Made by a program: the position numbers and the translations under genes
Notes under the pieces: model-generated
What the model was told of the DNA's origin: nothing
Databases searched by the model: none
Seen by the model: only the letters and a program-made list of their open reading frames with translations
Origin: Kitasatospora sp. Root107
GTDB lineage: Bacteria > Actinomycetota > Actinomycetes > Streptomycetales > Streptomycetaceae
NCBI RefSeq assembly: GCF_001424875.1
Contig: NZ_LMCT01000003.1
Span: forward strand, 63,411 to 127,410
Length of the DNA stretch: 64,000 nt
Direction of reading: 5' to 3'
Shown here: positions 42,561 to 52,799 of the stretch, in pieces
Layout of the letters: each line of letters opens with the position of its first letter
How positions within the stretch are numbered: the first letter of the stretch is position 1

Positions 42561-44111
42561 TTGGGCACTCGTCAAATCGCGGTGAAGACAGCCTCGTTGA
42601 GGGTCCGGGCGGGGCGCGGCTCGGTCGCGGTGGCCGCCGTACCCGGCCTCCCGCCGGTGGACCCGGTGCCACCCGTGCGGGTGGCACCCCCGGAGCCGAA
42701 GCCGCTGGCCCTCGGCCCGGTGACGGCCACGGCCGGCCCGGCATCCGTACCGGTTCCTGCCGAGCCGGTCACGGCTCCCCCCACCACCCTGGTCATTCCG
42801 GCCAAGCCGGACCACCCCCCGGCCGTGCCGGTGCCCGCGCCGGTGATCGAGCCGCTGTTCACCCGGGCCCCCGGTCTCAACTGGGCGGGCCCCGGCGACC
42901 ACTGGAGCCGGGCCTGGGCGCTGGACACCCTGGGCGCGTCCCCGGCCGCCCCGTCCCCGGCGGACGACCTCCGGGCTGCCGTCGAACAGCCGCCCACCGC
43001 CCGGGACATCGAGCTGATCCGGGCCAGCCTGGCCGTGCTGGAGCCGCAGGCCGACCGGGCCACCGCGCACTTCTACGCGCTGATCTTCGTGCACCACCCC
43101 GAGGTCAGGGCGCTCTTCCCGGCCGCCATGGACGTCCAGCGCGACCGGCTGTTCCGCTCGCTGCTGATGGCCGCCCGCAGCGCGGACGACCCGGCCGGGC
43201 TGACCGAGTACCTGACCCGGCTGGGCCAGGGGCACCGCAAGTACGGGACGCTGACGGGTCATTACGCCCCGGTCGGGGAGTGCCTGGTGGCCGCGCTGGA
43301 GAAGTACTGCGGCAGCCGCTGGGACGCCGACACCGAGCTGGCCTGGCGGCGGGTCTACGGACTGATCGCCAAGGTGATGACGGACGCCGCCGAGGCGGCC
43401 GCCAAGTCGTCCCCGCCGTGGTGGCAGGCCGAGGTGGTGGAGCACCGGCTGTGCACCTCGGAGATCGCGGTGATCACGCTGCGCCCCGACCAGGCGTACC
43501 CGTACCGGGCCGGGCAGTACGCCCCGCTGGAGACACCGTGGTGGCCCCGGGTCTGGCGGCACTTCTCGTTCGCCACCGCGCCCCGTCCTGACGGGCTGCT
43601 CACCCTGCACGTCAAGGCGGTGCAGGCGGGCTGGGTCAGCAACGCGCTGGTGAACCGGGCGGCCCCGGGGGACGTGCTCCGGCTCGGTCCGGCGGCCGGC
43701 ACCATGCGGGTGGACCACGAGCGGGGCGCCGACCTGGTCTGCGTCGGCGGCGGCACCGGGATCGCCCCGATCGCCGCGCTGGTCGAGGAGGTGGCCGAGC
43801 ACGGCGCGGCCGGCCGCTCGGTGGACGTCTTCTACGGAGCGCGCCGCCAGGAGGAGCTGTACGAGCTGGACGCCCTGCGGCGGCTGGCCGGCCGGCACCC
43901 CTGGCTCACCGTCCACCCGGTGCTCTCCGAGCAGCAGGCGGTCGGCCTGCTGGCCGGTGAACTCCCGGACGCGGTCTCCCGGTACGGCAGTTGGGCCGGC
44001 CGGGACGCCTTCCTGAGCGGCCCGCCCGCGATGGTCCGCCGGGCGAAGCAGGCCCTCACCAGGGCGGGCGTCACCGCCGACCGCATCCACCACGACCTGG
44101 AAGCTCTCTGA
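42561..44111 (+). CDS. Flavohemoprotein-like globin/FAD/NAD protein with Pro-rich N-terminus
   Basis: The 516-residue protein starts with a Pro/Val/Ala-rich extension (about 1-145), then a globin domain (about 150-275; FYALIFVHHPEVRALFP, likely proximal His in GQGHRKYGTLTG), a ferredoxin-reductase FAD domain (RHFSFATAP) and an NAD domain (GGGTGIAPIAALV). Flavohemoproteins detoxify nitric oxide or carry electrons. The extension is absent from ordinary flavohemoglobins but seen in actinobacterial relatives. TTG 42561 is the longest start (GGAAGCG upstream); GTG 42582 lacks a site. The start is uncertain. Confidence 0.83.
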   Translation: MGTRQIAVKTASLRVRAGRGSVAVAAVPGLPPVDPVPPVRVAPPEPKPLALGPVTATAGPASVPVPAEPVTAPPTTLVIPAKPDHPPAVPVPAPVIEPLFTRAPGLNWAGPGDHWSRAWALDTLGASPAAPSPADDLRAAVEQPPTARDIELIRASLAVLEPQADRATAHFYALIFVHHPEVRALFPAAMDVQRDRLFRSLLMAARSADDPAGLTEYLTRLGQGHRKYGTLTGHYAPVGECLVAALEKYCGSRWDADTELAWRRVYGLIAKVMTDAAEAAAKSSPPWWQAEVVEHRLCTSEIAVITLRPDQAYPYRAGQYAPLETPWWPRVWRHFSFATAPRPDGLLTLHVKAVQAGWVSNALVNRAAPGDVLRLGPAAGTMRVDHERGADLVCVGGGTGIAPIAALVEEVAEHGAAGRSVDVFYGARRQEELYELDALRRLAGRHPWLTVHPVLSEQQAVGLLAGELPDAVSRYGSWAGRDAFLSGPPAMVRRAKQALTRAGVTADRIHHDLEAL

Positions 44112-44118
44112 CGACCCC

Positions 44119-44643
44119 TCAGCCCAGGTCGGTGGCGAGCAGTGCCCGGACACCTTCGATGTTCGCCGCCAGGTAGGCCCGCAGGCTCGGGGGGACCACG
44201 TTGACCGAGGTGACGCCCTCGCGGGTGAACGGGAGGCGGACGATCTCGTACTCGCCGTGCGGGTCGTCCACCTCGGGGCCGTGCCGCCTGGCCGGGTCCA
44301 TCGAGCTGAGCCGGCAGACGAAGAAGTGCTGGACCTTGACGCCGTGCGGGTGGGCGAGGGTGCCGTCCTCGTGGTGCGAGTGCGAGACGGTGTCGACGAA
44401 GGCGGGCACCACGTCCTCGACCTTGCCGCCGAGCTCCTCGTCCACCTCGCGGTGCAGCGCCTCGACCACCGTCAGGTCGGTGGGTTCGACCCCGCCGCCG
44501 GGGGTGATCCAGTACGGCTTCGCCCCGGGCCTGGTCCGTTTGATCAGCAGGATGTCGGCGGGCGAGTGCGGGTCGTCCGGGTCCAGGTCCAGCAGGATCG
44601 CCCGCGCGGTGCGCTTGACGACAGGGCGGACGGGGCCGGCCAT
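44119..44643 (-). CDS. Nudix hydrolase
   Basis: The 174-residue protein carries a Nudix box (GGVEPTDLTVVEALHREVDEELG), fitting GX5EX7REUXEEXGU closely (G at start, REVDEELG at end). Substrates are nucleoside diphosphates linked to another group; the exact one is unknown. ATG 44643 with GGAGG upstream. It is convergent with the flavohemoprotein gene, whose stop is 7 bases away. Confidence 0.9.
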   Translation of the reverse strand: MAGPVRPVVKRTARAILLDLDPDDPHSPADILLIKRTRPGAKPYWITPGGGVEPTDLTVVEALHREVDEELGGKVEDVVPAFVDTVSHSHHEDGTLAHPHGVKVQHFFVCRLSSMDPARRHGPEVDDPHGEYEIVRLPFTREGVTSVNVVPPSLRAYLAANIEGVRALLATDLG

Positions 44644-45013
44644 GACCACCTCCGGGGCAGGAGCGTTGTGCAGGATTCTGCCGCTCCAGGGGAGGGCCGA
44701 AACTCGCACAGACGCGCGAACTGGAGGTTTCAGTTCCGCCGAACGGCTGATTCGGCGTGCCCGAGCGTGTCAAGCCCTCGGTAGCCAGTCGGGGGCAGTG
44801 GATCTTCGATACCAAGGCATATGCCAGACGAAGATCACCTCAGGGGGCAGATGGCTCGATAGTGACCTTCGATTCGAAGGTTTTTCGGTGGCATTGCTGG
44901 CGGGAATGATTGCAGGCATGCCCGCCCTGTGCTGCAATGAGCGCCAATCGGGCAGATCGGAACGTTCCGGACCGGATGCCCACATCTGCACTGACTCGGG
45001 CAGGGGGCTGGGT
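44644..45013. promoter_or_regulatory. Regulatory stretch before ssgR with several palindromes
   Basis: No coding sequence is supported. It contains GATCTTCG/CGAAGATC arms (44801-44808, 44829-44836), the palindrome GGCATATGCC (44816-44825), a 17-bp palindrome ACCTTCGA-T-TCGAAGGT (44865-44881) followed by a T-run, and CGGAACGTTCCG (44958-44969). These are plausible sites for developmental regulators. Confidence 0.5.
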
Positions 45014-45826
45014 ATGGCAGTCAATCAGATCGCGCAGACAACCCGGAACATACGGGACGTCAGGTCTCCCGACCGGGCCGTCCCGGCCCGGGAACCGACC
45101 CTGATCGCCTCGGTGCAGCGGGCCCTGCGCCTGCTGGAGGCGGTCGGTGGTCACCAGCAGGGCGCCACCGCCAAGCAGCTGGCCCGGGCCGCCGGACTGC
45201 CGCTCGGCACCACGTACCACCTGCTCCGCACCCTCACCCACGAGGGTTATCTCCGCCGTGCGGAGGGCAGGTTCCTCTACGGTGCCTCGGTCGACGGGAT
45301 CGGCCGGGCCGACCACCGGCAGTCCGAGCGGGCCGACCTGCGCAGCCGGATGGTGCAGCTCGGTGAGGAGTTGGAGGCCGCGGTCTACTTCGCGGTCTAC
45401 GAGGACGGCGAGATCCGGGTGGTCGACATCGCCGCCGGGTCGAACCGGCCGGCCGTCGCCGAGTGGGCCGACTTCCGCAGCACCGCGCACGCCCACGCGG
45501 TCGGCCAGTGCCTGCTCTCCCAGCTCGGCGAGGAGGCCCGCCGGGACCACCTCTCCCGCCACCCCCCGGTCGAGCTCACCCCCTCCACCGTCACCGACCG
45601 CTCGGTGCTGCTCCGACGGCTGGCCGCCACCGAACCGACCCGGCCGGTGCTGGAGCGTCAGCAGTACGCACTCGGCACGGTCTGTGCCGCGGTGCCGATC
45701 ACGGTCGGCTCCGCCGTCGCGACCATGGCCCTGTCGCTCCCGATCGACCGGGCCGAGCAGCTGCCGGACAAGGCCGAGCGGCTGCGTTCGCTGGTCGGGG
45801 CCATGTCCCCGTCGTTCGTCCACTGA
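45014..45826 (+). CDS. ssgR: IclR-family activator of ssgA (SsgR)
   Basis: The 270-residue IclR regulator has a winged-helix domain (about 30-95; ASVQRALRLLEAVGGHQQGATAKQLARAAGLPLGTTYHLL seen in pieces) and an effector domain (about 110-265). In S. coelicolor ssgR lies directly upstream of ssgA and activates it, as here. ATG 45014 has GGGGG upstream. Confidence 0.88.
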   Translation: MAVNQIAQTTRNIRDVRSPDRAVPAREPTLIASVQRALRLLEAVGGHQQGATAKQLARAAGLPLGTTYHLLRTLTHEGYLRRAEGRFLYGASVDGIGRADHRQSERADLRSRMVQLGEELEAAVYFAVYEDGEIRVVDIAAGSNRPAVAEWADFRSTAHAHAVGQCLLSQLGEEARRDHLSRHPPVELTPSTVTDRSVLLRRLAATEPTRPVLERQQYALGTVCAAVPITVGSAVATMALSLPIDRAEQLPDKAERLRSLVGAMSPSFVH

Positions 45827-46089
45827 GTTGTCGTTCGTGTTCGCTCACCATTTGAAAAAGCGCATCTTGTCCACTTCGTCCCCAAACCAGCACGATGGTT
45901 GTGAACGGGGACATGGGGACAACGCCTGAGCCGTAGCTTGCACCCCCTCGGCCACCAGGGCCGGCGGCCGCCCCCTCCGGGCGCCGTTCCACTACATCGA
46001 ATCGCATGTCCGGCCACAGCGGCGACACCCTCGGCACGTCGGAGGGCTCAGCACGCCGCGGGGCCGGGCAGAACGAGAGGTACTGGCGC
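45827..46089. promoter_or_regulatory. ssgA upstream region
   Basis: This 263-bp gap has an AT-rich patch (TTTGAAAAAGCGCATC) and a matched pair TTGTCCACTTCGTCCCC / GGGGACATGGGGACAA (about 45871-45926) forming an imperfect inverted repeat. It probably carries the SsgR-dependent promoter of ssgA; no promoter hexamers stand out. Confidence 0.4.
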
Positions 46090-46515
46090 ATGCACAGCAC
46101 AGTCCAGGGCCACGCGGTGATGAACCTCGTGGTCTCGCAAGAGCTCTCCTTCCGCATCGTGGTCGATCTCGACTACGACCCCGTGGACCCGTTCGCGGTC
46201 CGGTGCACCTTCCACCTCCCCGGCGACGAGCCGGTCACCTGGGTCTTCGCCCGGGAGCTGCTGCTGGACGGCATCAGCCGGCCGACCGGTGAGGGCGACG
46301 TGCACATCCACCCGGTCGGCGAGGAGCTGTCCGAGGTCTGCATCGTGCTGCACTCGCCGGACGGGGACGCCCTGCTGCGCGCCTCGGCCCCGCCGCTGAT
46401 CGCCTTCCTGGCCCGCACCGACCGGCTGGTCCCGATGGGCCAGGAACTCACCGGGCGGGAGCTGGACGACCAGCTCGCCGACATCCTCAGCCGGGGCTGC
46501 GAGAACCTCGGCTGA
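46090..46515 (+). CDS. ssgA: Sporulation-septation regulator SsgA (SALP family)
   Basis: The 141-residue protein is a SsgA-like protein: LVVSQELSFRIVVDLDYDP, DPFAVRCTFHLPGDEPVTWVFARELLLDGI, and ALLRASAPPLIAFLARTDRLVPMGQE. SALPs are unique to sporulating actinomycetes; SsgA positions SsgB and thus FtsZ in aerial hyphae. The upstream ssgR gene supports SsgA over other paralogues. ATG 46090 with GAGAGG about 9 bases upstream. Confidence 0.92.
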   Translation: MHSTVQGHAVMNLVVSQELSFRIVVDLDYDPVDPFAVRCTFHLPGDEPVTWVFARELLLDGISRPTGEGDVHIHPVGEELSEVCIVLHSPDGDALLRASAPPLIAFLARTDRLVPMGQELTGRELDDQLADILSRGCENLG

Positions 46516-46540
46516 CGCCGGGTCAGCCGCTCGGCAAGAC

Positions 46541-46572
46541 GATGGGCCCACCGCTCGGGCGATGGGCCCATC
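46541..46572. terminator. Bidirectional terminator between ssgA and holin-like gene
   Basis: A 10-bp stem (GATGGGCCCA / TGGGCCCATC) with a 12-base loop; the same 11-mer also occurs as a direct repeat with period 20. It lies between convergent genes. Confidence 0.7.
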
Positions 46573-46600
46573 CCTGATCTCCGGCGGCCGCCCGACCTTG

Positions 46601-46978
46601 TCAGTCGTCGTCACCGAGGGCCAGGTTGAGGCCCCAGGACACCACGCTGATGATCAGCGCACCGAGCAGGGCCGCCCAGAAGCCGTCGACGTGGAAGTCC
46701 AGGTCGAGCTTGTCCGAGGCCCAGGAGGTCAGCCAGAGCATCAGGGCGTTGATCACGAAGGTGATCAGGCCCAGGGTGAGGACGAACAGGGGCAGCGAGA
46801 ACAGCTTCACCAACGGCTTGATCAGGAAGTTCACCACGCCGAAGATCAGGGCGACCGCGACCACCGTGATGGTCTTGCTCTGCCAGTCGTCGCCGGACAG
46901 CGTGATGCCGTCCACGATCCAGGCGGCCACCCAGATGGCGGCCGCGTTGATCAGGGTCTTGAGGAGAATGCTCTTCAT
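46601..46978 (-). CDS. Phage-holin superfamily IV-like membrane protein
   Basis: A 125-residue protein with four membrane helices and an acidic tail (LALGDDD). Segments such as LIFGVVNFLIKPLVKLFSLPLFVLTLGL are hallmarks of the DUF360/mycobacterial four-TMS holin family. These are widespread chromosomal proteins, not evidence of prophage; function is unknown. ATG 46978 with AGGAG-like sequence weak. Confidence 0.88.
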   Translation of the reverse strand: MKSILLKTLINAAAIWVAAWIVDGITLSGDDWQSKTITVVAVALIFGVVNFLIKPLVKLFSLPLFVLTLGLITFVINALMLWLTSWASDKLDLDFHVDGFWAALLGALIISVVSWGLNLALGDDD

Positions 46979-47072
46979 GGGCCAGAGCCTGGCAGGCAGT
47001 CAGGGCCCAGGGGAAGCTCTCCGCCCGCATGTTGTTCAATGTGGCCACCGCGACAAGGAGGGGTGTGCCCCG

Positions 47073-47390
47073 ATGAAGGTCTTCCGCCTGGACCAGCTGG
47101 ACGCCGAACGGGCCGCCGGGGAAGGCGCGTACCTGCGCTTCCTGAAGGAGCGGAACATGTCCGCCGGGCTGTACGCGCTCTCCCCCGGTGACACCGACCC
47201 GCAGGCCCGTCACGCCCAGGACGAGCTCTACCAGGTGATCAGCGGCCGGGCCGAACTCACCGTCGGGGCCGAGACCACCACGGTCGGCCGGGGCAGCGTG
47301 GTCTTCGTCCCGGCCGGCGTCCCGCACCGCTTCCACCACATCACCGAGGAGCTCCGGGTGCTGGTGGTGTTCTCCCCTCCGGAGGACTGA
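47073..47390 (+). CDS. Cupin-domain protein
   Basis: The 105-residue protein is a single cupin: HAQDELYQVISGRAELTVG (motif 1) and PAGVPHRFHHI (motif 2), with probable metal ligands His and Glu in motif 1 and His in motif 2. Enzymatic role unknown. ATG 47073 with AAGGAGG upstream. It precedes tenA by 47 bases with a GC-rich 16-bp palindrome (47398-47413) between them. Confidence 0.85.
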   Translation: MKVFRLDQLDAERAAGEGAYLRFLKERNMSAGLYALSPGDTDPQARHAQDELYQVISGRAELTVGAETTTVGRGSVVFVPAGVPHRFHHITEELRVLVVFSPPED

Positions 47391-47397
47391 GGTTAGG

Positions 47398-47413
47398 GTC
47401 GGCCCGGGCCGAC
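47398..47413. promoter_or_regulatory. 16-bp perfect palindrome before tenA
   Basis: GTCGGCCCGGGCCGAC starts 8 bases after the cupin stop and ends 24 bases before the tenA start. It could be a short terminator or an operator for tenA. Confidence 0.45.
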
Positions 47414-47437
47414 GACCAACCGAGGAGAACAGAACCC

Positions 47438-48100
47438 GTGACCTTCACCGACGAGCTCTGGTCGGCCATCGAGCCGATCTACGCCGAGATCCTGGCGCAC
47501 CCCTTCATCGGCGGGCTGACCGACGGCACGCTGCCGCAGGACGCCTTCCGGCACTTCGTGGTGCAGGACTCGCACTACCTGCGCGACTACGCCCGCGCGC
47601 TCGCCGTCTGCGCGGCCAAGGCCCCCGACGAGCAGGACGTCCGGGCCTTCGCCGACGACGCGGTCGGCGCGCTGGCCGCCGAGCAGGGCATGCACGCCGA
47701 GTTCCTCGGCGCCTTCGGCGAGACCGCCGAACAGGCCGCCGCCGAACCGGTGTTGCCCACCACCCGGGCCTACACCAGCTACCTGCTGGCCACCGTCTAC
47801 GGCGGCTCGTTCGCCGAGGCGGTCGGCGCGGTGCTGCCGTGCTACTGGATCTACGCCCGGGTCGGCGAGCAGCTGCTCACCAAGTCCTCGCCCGACCCGC
47901 TGTACGCCAAGTGGATCGCCACCTACGGGGACGAGACCTTCCAGTCGGTGGTGCGCCGGGTGCTCGCGCTCACCGACCGGCTCGGCGAGCAGCTCGCCCC
48001 GGCCGAACGCCGCCGGGTGATCGAGCACTTCACCACCACCTCGCGCTACGAGTGGATGTTCTGGGACGCCGCCTGGCGCCGCGAGGTCTGGCCGGTCTGA
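47438..48100 (+). CDS. tenA: TenA-family aminopyrimidine aminohydrolase (thiamine salvage)
   Basis: A 220-residue helical protein of the TenA/PQQC family: HPFIGGLTDGTLPQDAFRHFVVQDSHYL, catalytic-Cys stretch VLPCYWIYARVGEQL, and C-terminal ETFQSVVRRVLALTD. TenA hydrolyses aminopyrimidines from thiamine breakdown to the HMP precursor. GTG 47438 with CGAGGAG upstream. It lies about 0.65 kb before the thiamine-regulated thiC gene. Confidence 0.88.
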   Translation: MTFTDELWSAIEPIYAEILAHPFIGGLTDGTLPQDAFRHFVVQDSHYLRDYARALAVCAAKAPDEQDVRAFADDAVGALAAEQGMHAEFLGAFGETAEQAAAEPVLPTTRAYTSYLLATVYGGSFAEAVGAVLPCYWIYARVGEQLLTKSSPDPLYAKWIATYGDETFQSVVRRVLALTDRLGEQLAPAERRRVIEHFTTTSRYEWMFWDAAWRREVWPV

Positions 48101-48282
48101 GCCGTCGTCCGGCGCCGGACCCCAGGGTGACCCCCGCCCCGGGTCTCGGGGTGATCTCCGGGTTCTCTCCGGGCTGCGAGCCCTCGGAAGGCAGGCCGGG
48201 GGCCTGTACGGTCGAGGTATCGAAAGCAAGCGGGACGCGACGGAACAGCCGTCACCGGCCCGAGGGGAGAGAAGGTACGGAC

Positions 48283-48483
48283 ATGGCTGAGCTCTGGAAG
48301 TCGCTGCCCTCGTGGGTGCGCAACATCGTCGTCCCGATCGTGGTGCTGATTCTCGCCTGGAACCTGGTCTGGTTCGTGATCGGTGCGGTCACCTCGCTGA
48401 TCGCCTTCCTGGTCAAGGCCCTGGTCCTGGTCGCCGTCGCGGCCGGAGTGGTGATCCTGGTGAAGAAGGCCGCCAAGAGCTGA
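48283..48483 (+). CDS. Small two-helix membrane protein (DUF5326-like)
   Basis: A 66-residue protein with two hydrophobic stretches (about 14-37 and 39-60), starting MAELWKSLPSWVRNI and ending KKAAKS. It resembles DUF5326 proteins encoded beside tenA/thiC in streptomycetes, recalled not tested. ATG 48283 with GAGAGAAGG upstream. Function unknown. Confidence 0.7.
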   Translation: MAELWKSLPSWVRNIVVPIVVLILAWNLVWFVIGAVTSLIAFLVKALVLVAVAAGVVILVKKAAKS

Positions 48484-48630
48484 CCGCTGTCCGACGGACT
48501 CCGGGCCCGGTACCCCTCGCGGGGGTGCCGGGCTCGTCCGCATTCCGGTCATCGGTGGGGGCGCCCTGGACCATCTCCGAGCGGACCGCTACGGTGTTGG
48601 ACGTTTGTTGCAGGCAATTCCGCCTGTGGA

Positions 48631-50566
<1,936 letters not shown>

Positions 50567-50584
50567 CCCGGCGTCACCCAGACC

Positions 50585-50625
50585 GCGCTGCTCCGGGGGG
50601 AGGAGGGGATCCCCCGGGGCAGCGC
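50585..50625. terminator. Bidirectional terminator after thiC
   Basis: A 15-bp stem (GCGCTGCTCCGGGGG / CCCCCGGGGCAGCGC, one possible G-U pair) with an 11-base loop lies between convergent thiC and the lipoprotein gene. Confidence 0.82.
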
Positions 50626-50660
50626 TGCCGTTTCACCGGAGTGCGGGCTTGCCCGTGTGG

Positions 50661-51158
50661 TCAGGCCTGCCAGTGGGGCTTTCCGCTGACCATCCGGCAG
50701 TAGATCATCCGACCGTTGGCGTCGTGAGTGCTGCGGCCCAGATCGGCGTTCCGGCAGAACTGGCCCGCCTGGTAGCAGTTGCCCGCGTTGGAGACGATCT
50801 CGCAGTCGCCGGCCGGGGCGATGGTGGGCGCGCTGGTGGTGCGGCTCGGCTGGGGGGCGGCCTTGGTGGTGGCAGCCGGCGCGGGAGCCTTGGTGGCCGG
50901 GACGGCCGCCGCCGGGGTGGTCGCGACCGGCTCCGGAGCCGGGGTCGTCGGGGCGACGGTCGGGGTGGCGGCAGGCGTCGAGACGGCGGCGCTCGGCGTC
51001 GGGGTGGTCGCGGCAGCCGGGCTGGAGACCACGGCACCGGCCGGGACACCGCCGCCCGAGGCCACCGGACCGCAGCCGGCCACGGTGAAGCCGACCGCAA
51101 GCACGAAGCCGGCGACGGCACCCAACCGCCGGTGGCCGACGCGTATGGATGAGGGCAT
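50661..51158 (-). CDS. Lipoprotein with Thr/Ala/Pro-rich spacer and Cys-rich C-terminal module
   Basis: The 165-residue protein has a lipoprotein signal (lipobox VAGC, Cys29), a long Ala/Pro/Thr-rich spacer (about 35-112) and a compact C-terminal domain (about 115-165) with four Cys (GDCEI, GNCYQ, QFCRN, IYCRM). The module ends KPHWQA. It is probably exported and anchored, holding a small disulfide-stabilised domain at the surface. ATG 51158 has no good ribosome site. Confidence 0.75.
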   Translation of the reverse strand: MPSSIRVGHRRLGAVAGFVLAVGFTVAGCGPVASGGGVPAGAVVSSPAAATTPTPSAAVSTPAATPTVAPTTPAPEPVATTPAAAVPATKAPAPAATTKAAPQPSRTTSAPTIAPAGDCEIVSNAGNCYQAGQFCRNADLGRSTHDANGRMIYCRMVSGKPHWQA

Positions 51159-51428
51159 GGGTGTGAACCACTTCGTTCGTCTCAAGGTGGCAGACCGGGA
51201 GTCAACCAGAGGAACGGCCGACTGTTCACCGTTCCGGCACAGATCCCTCACCCGTTGGGAAATCGAGACCTTGCGGCCCTGGAGGAGCCCCAGGCTCCTC
51301 CGGCCCCCCGGCGGCGGAGCGCTCGGAGTACGGTGGGCAGTACCGAGGAAACGTCGACCACCGGCAGTCTGCCGATGCCCGCCCTGGGTTGTGAACGGTC
51401 CGCACCCGGGCCGGATGGGCGGATTCCG

Positions 51429-51884
51429 ATGAGGATCGTCAACTTTCCGAACAGCGCAGGTGGTTGGGTCGCCCCCGGGATGCCGCCGCTGCCCCGGCTG
51501 ATGCTGGAGCGGACGCGTGGCCGGGACGGCCTGTTCGACGGTGCCTGGTGGCCCCGCTCCACCGACCTCGGCGCCGAACTTCCCGACCTGATTAGCGCAC
51601 TCGCCGCCCACCCGGGCGGCCGGATCCTCCGGGTGGGACTCGACCCGGCCGGCTGGCACCACCTGCCGATCGCGGTGGACGCGAACGGGCTGGCAGTGCG
51701 GGTGAGTTGGTGCACGTCCAGCGCGGGCACCATCACCCTGACCCGGGCCACCCAGGATCAGCTGCTGCTCCTGGTCGTCCCACCGGGCACCGTCGCAGCC
51801 GTCGCAGCGCGAGCGATGGCCGGCGCGGCCGCCACCAGTAACCACACCCCGGCGGCCGAACTGCTGGCCGAGTCGGGCGTCTGA
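51429..51884 (+). CDS. DUF5994 family protein
   Basis: The 151-residue protein carries GLFDGAWWPRSTDLGAELPDLISAL, GRILRVGLDPAGWHHLP and LLVVPPGTVAAVAARAMAGAA, matching DUF5994 of streptomycetes, which has no known function. It lacks a signal or membrane helix and is likely cytoplasmic. Start ATG 51429 (GGCGGA upstream) or, less likely, ATG 51375. Confidence 0.75.
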   Translation: MRIVNFPNSAGGWVAPGMPPLPRLMLERTRGRDGLFDGAWWPRSTDLGAELPDLISALAAHPGGRILRVGLDPAGWHHLPIAVDANGLAVRVSWCTSSAGTITLTRATQDQLLLLVVPPGTVAAVAARAMAGAAATSNHTPAAELLAESGV

Positions 51885-52074
51885 TCGCCGCCAGGGATTG
51901 GCCCAGGGTGCGCGCCGGCGCTCGTCCGCCGTCGCGGAGCCTCGCCTGACGGCTACGGGGGAATTGGGCCGAATGGTGGGTTTGGCCTCCGAGGGAGAGC
52001 TGGCGACGTACACGAAGCACTAGCTTGGCGTGCAGCCGGGCCGTGTGGTCGGCATCGGCTTCAGGAGGAGTGCC

Positions 52075-52788
52075 ATGCGCAGATTTCCCGTTGTCGCGGC
52101 GGCCGTTGTCGGAGCCCTCGGCCTCACCGTGGCGAGTGCAGGTGCGGCCGGTCCGGCGCCGCGGATCGTCCAGCGTTACCTGAACATCCATCAGTGCGTG
52201 TATGTCGGCCTGGGGCAGCACTACACGAACGTGCTGCCGAACACGGCCGACGCCGGCCTCAACACCGGGACGAAGGCGTCCGGCTCGGCGGATACCGTGC
52301 TGTCCTGCGGCCCGGGCGGTGGGGGCTGGTCGTTGGCGCCCGCCAACTCCGCGGTCAAGTCCTTCGACCTGAGCACAGGCCGCTATCTGAACCTGCACCA
52401 GTGCGTCTACGTCGCGGGTGGGCAGCACTACACCGCCCTGCTGCCGAACACGCCGAACGTCAATTTCAACACCGGCAGCAATGTCTCCGACGCCGCCGAC
52501 ACCACACTGAAGTGCGCCCCGGGCGGCGGAGGTTGGCGGCTGAACGCGGCCAACTCCGCGGTGAACTCCTTCGACCTGGCCGCCAACCGGTTCCTCAACC
52601 TGCACCAGTGCGTCTGGACGACGCAGGGGCAGTACTACATGAGCCTGCTGCCGAACACGCCGAACCTCAACTTCAACACCGGCAGCAACGTCTCCGACGC
52701 GGCCGACACCGCACTGAAGTGTGCGCCGGGCGGCGGAGGCTGGTCGCTCCGCGGCGTCAACTCCGCGTTCCGGCCGCTGGGAAGCTGA
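52075..52788 (+). CDS. Secreted protein of three 69-residue tandem repeats
   Basis: The 237-residue protein starts at ATG 52075 after AGGAGGAG and has a signal peptide (about 1-25, AGAAG end). The mature part is three near-identical 69-residue repeats (start Arg34, Arg103, Arg172), each with RYLNLHQCVY..., LLPNT, NTGS, ADT, LKC and PGGGGW. Each repeat has two Cys 37 apart (41/78, 110/147, 179/216), so one disulfide per repeat is likely. It looks like a beta-rich surface or lectin-like module, but I recognise no named family. Confidence 0.9.
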   Translation: MRRFPVVAAAVVGALGLTVASAGAAGPAPRIVQRYLNIHQCVYVGLGQHYTNVLPNTADAGLNTGTKASGSADTVLSCGPGGGGWSLAPANSAVKSFDLSTGRYLNLHQCVYVAGGQHYTALLPNTPNVNFNTGSNVSDAADTTLKCAPGGGGWRLNAANSAVNSFDLAANRFLNLHQCVWTTQGQYYMSLLPNTPNLNFNTGSNVSDAADTALKCAPGGGGWSLRGVNSAFRPLGS

Positions 52789-52799
52789 GCCCCGAGCGG

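Noticed and set aside
42485..43591. A forward frame starting SDELYGRASLL before the flavohemoprotein
   Set aside because: It is out of frame with the globin coding sequence over most of its length and has shadow-type composition.
40845..44153. A 1102-residue open frame on the reverse strand across bkdB, bkdC and the flavohemoprotein gene
   Set aside because: It is antisense to well-supported genes. In high-GC DNA such long frames arise from third-position bias, and its translation has no recognisable domain.
46601..46978. Holin-like protein as sign of a prophage
   Set aside because: The family is a common chromosomal actinobacterial membrane protein, and no other phage gene is near.
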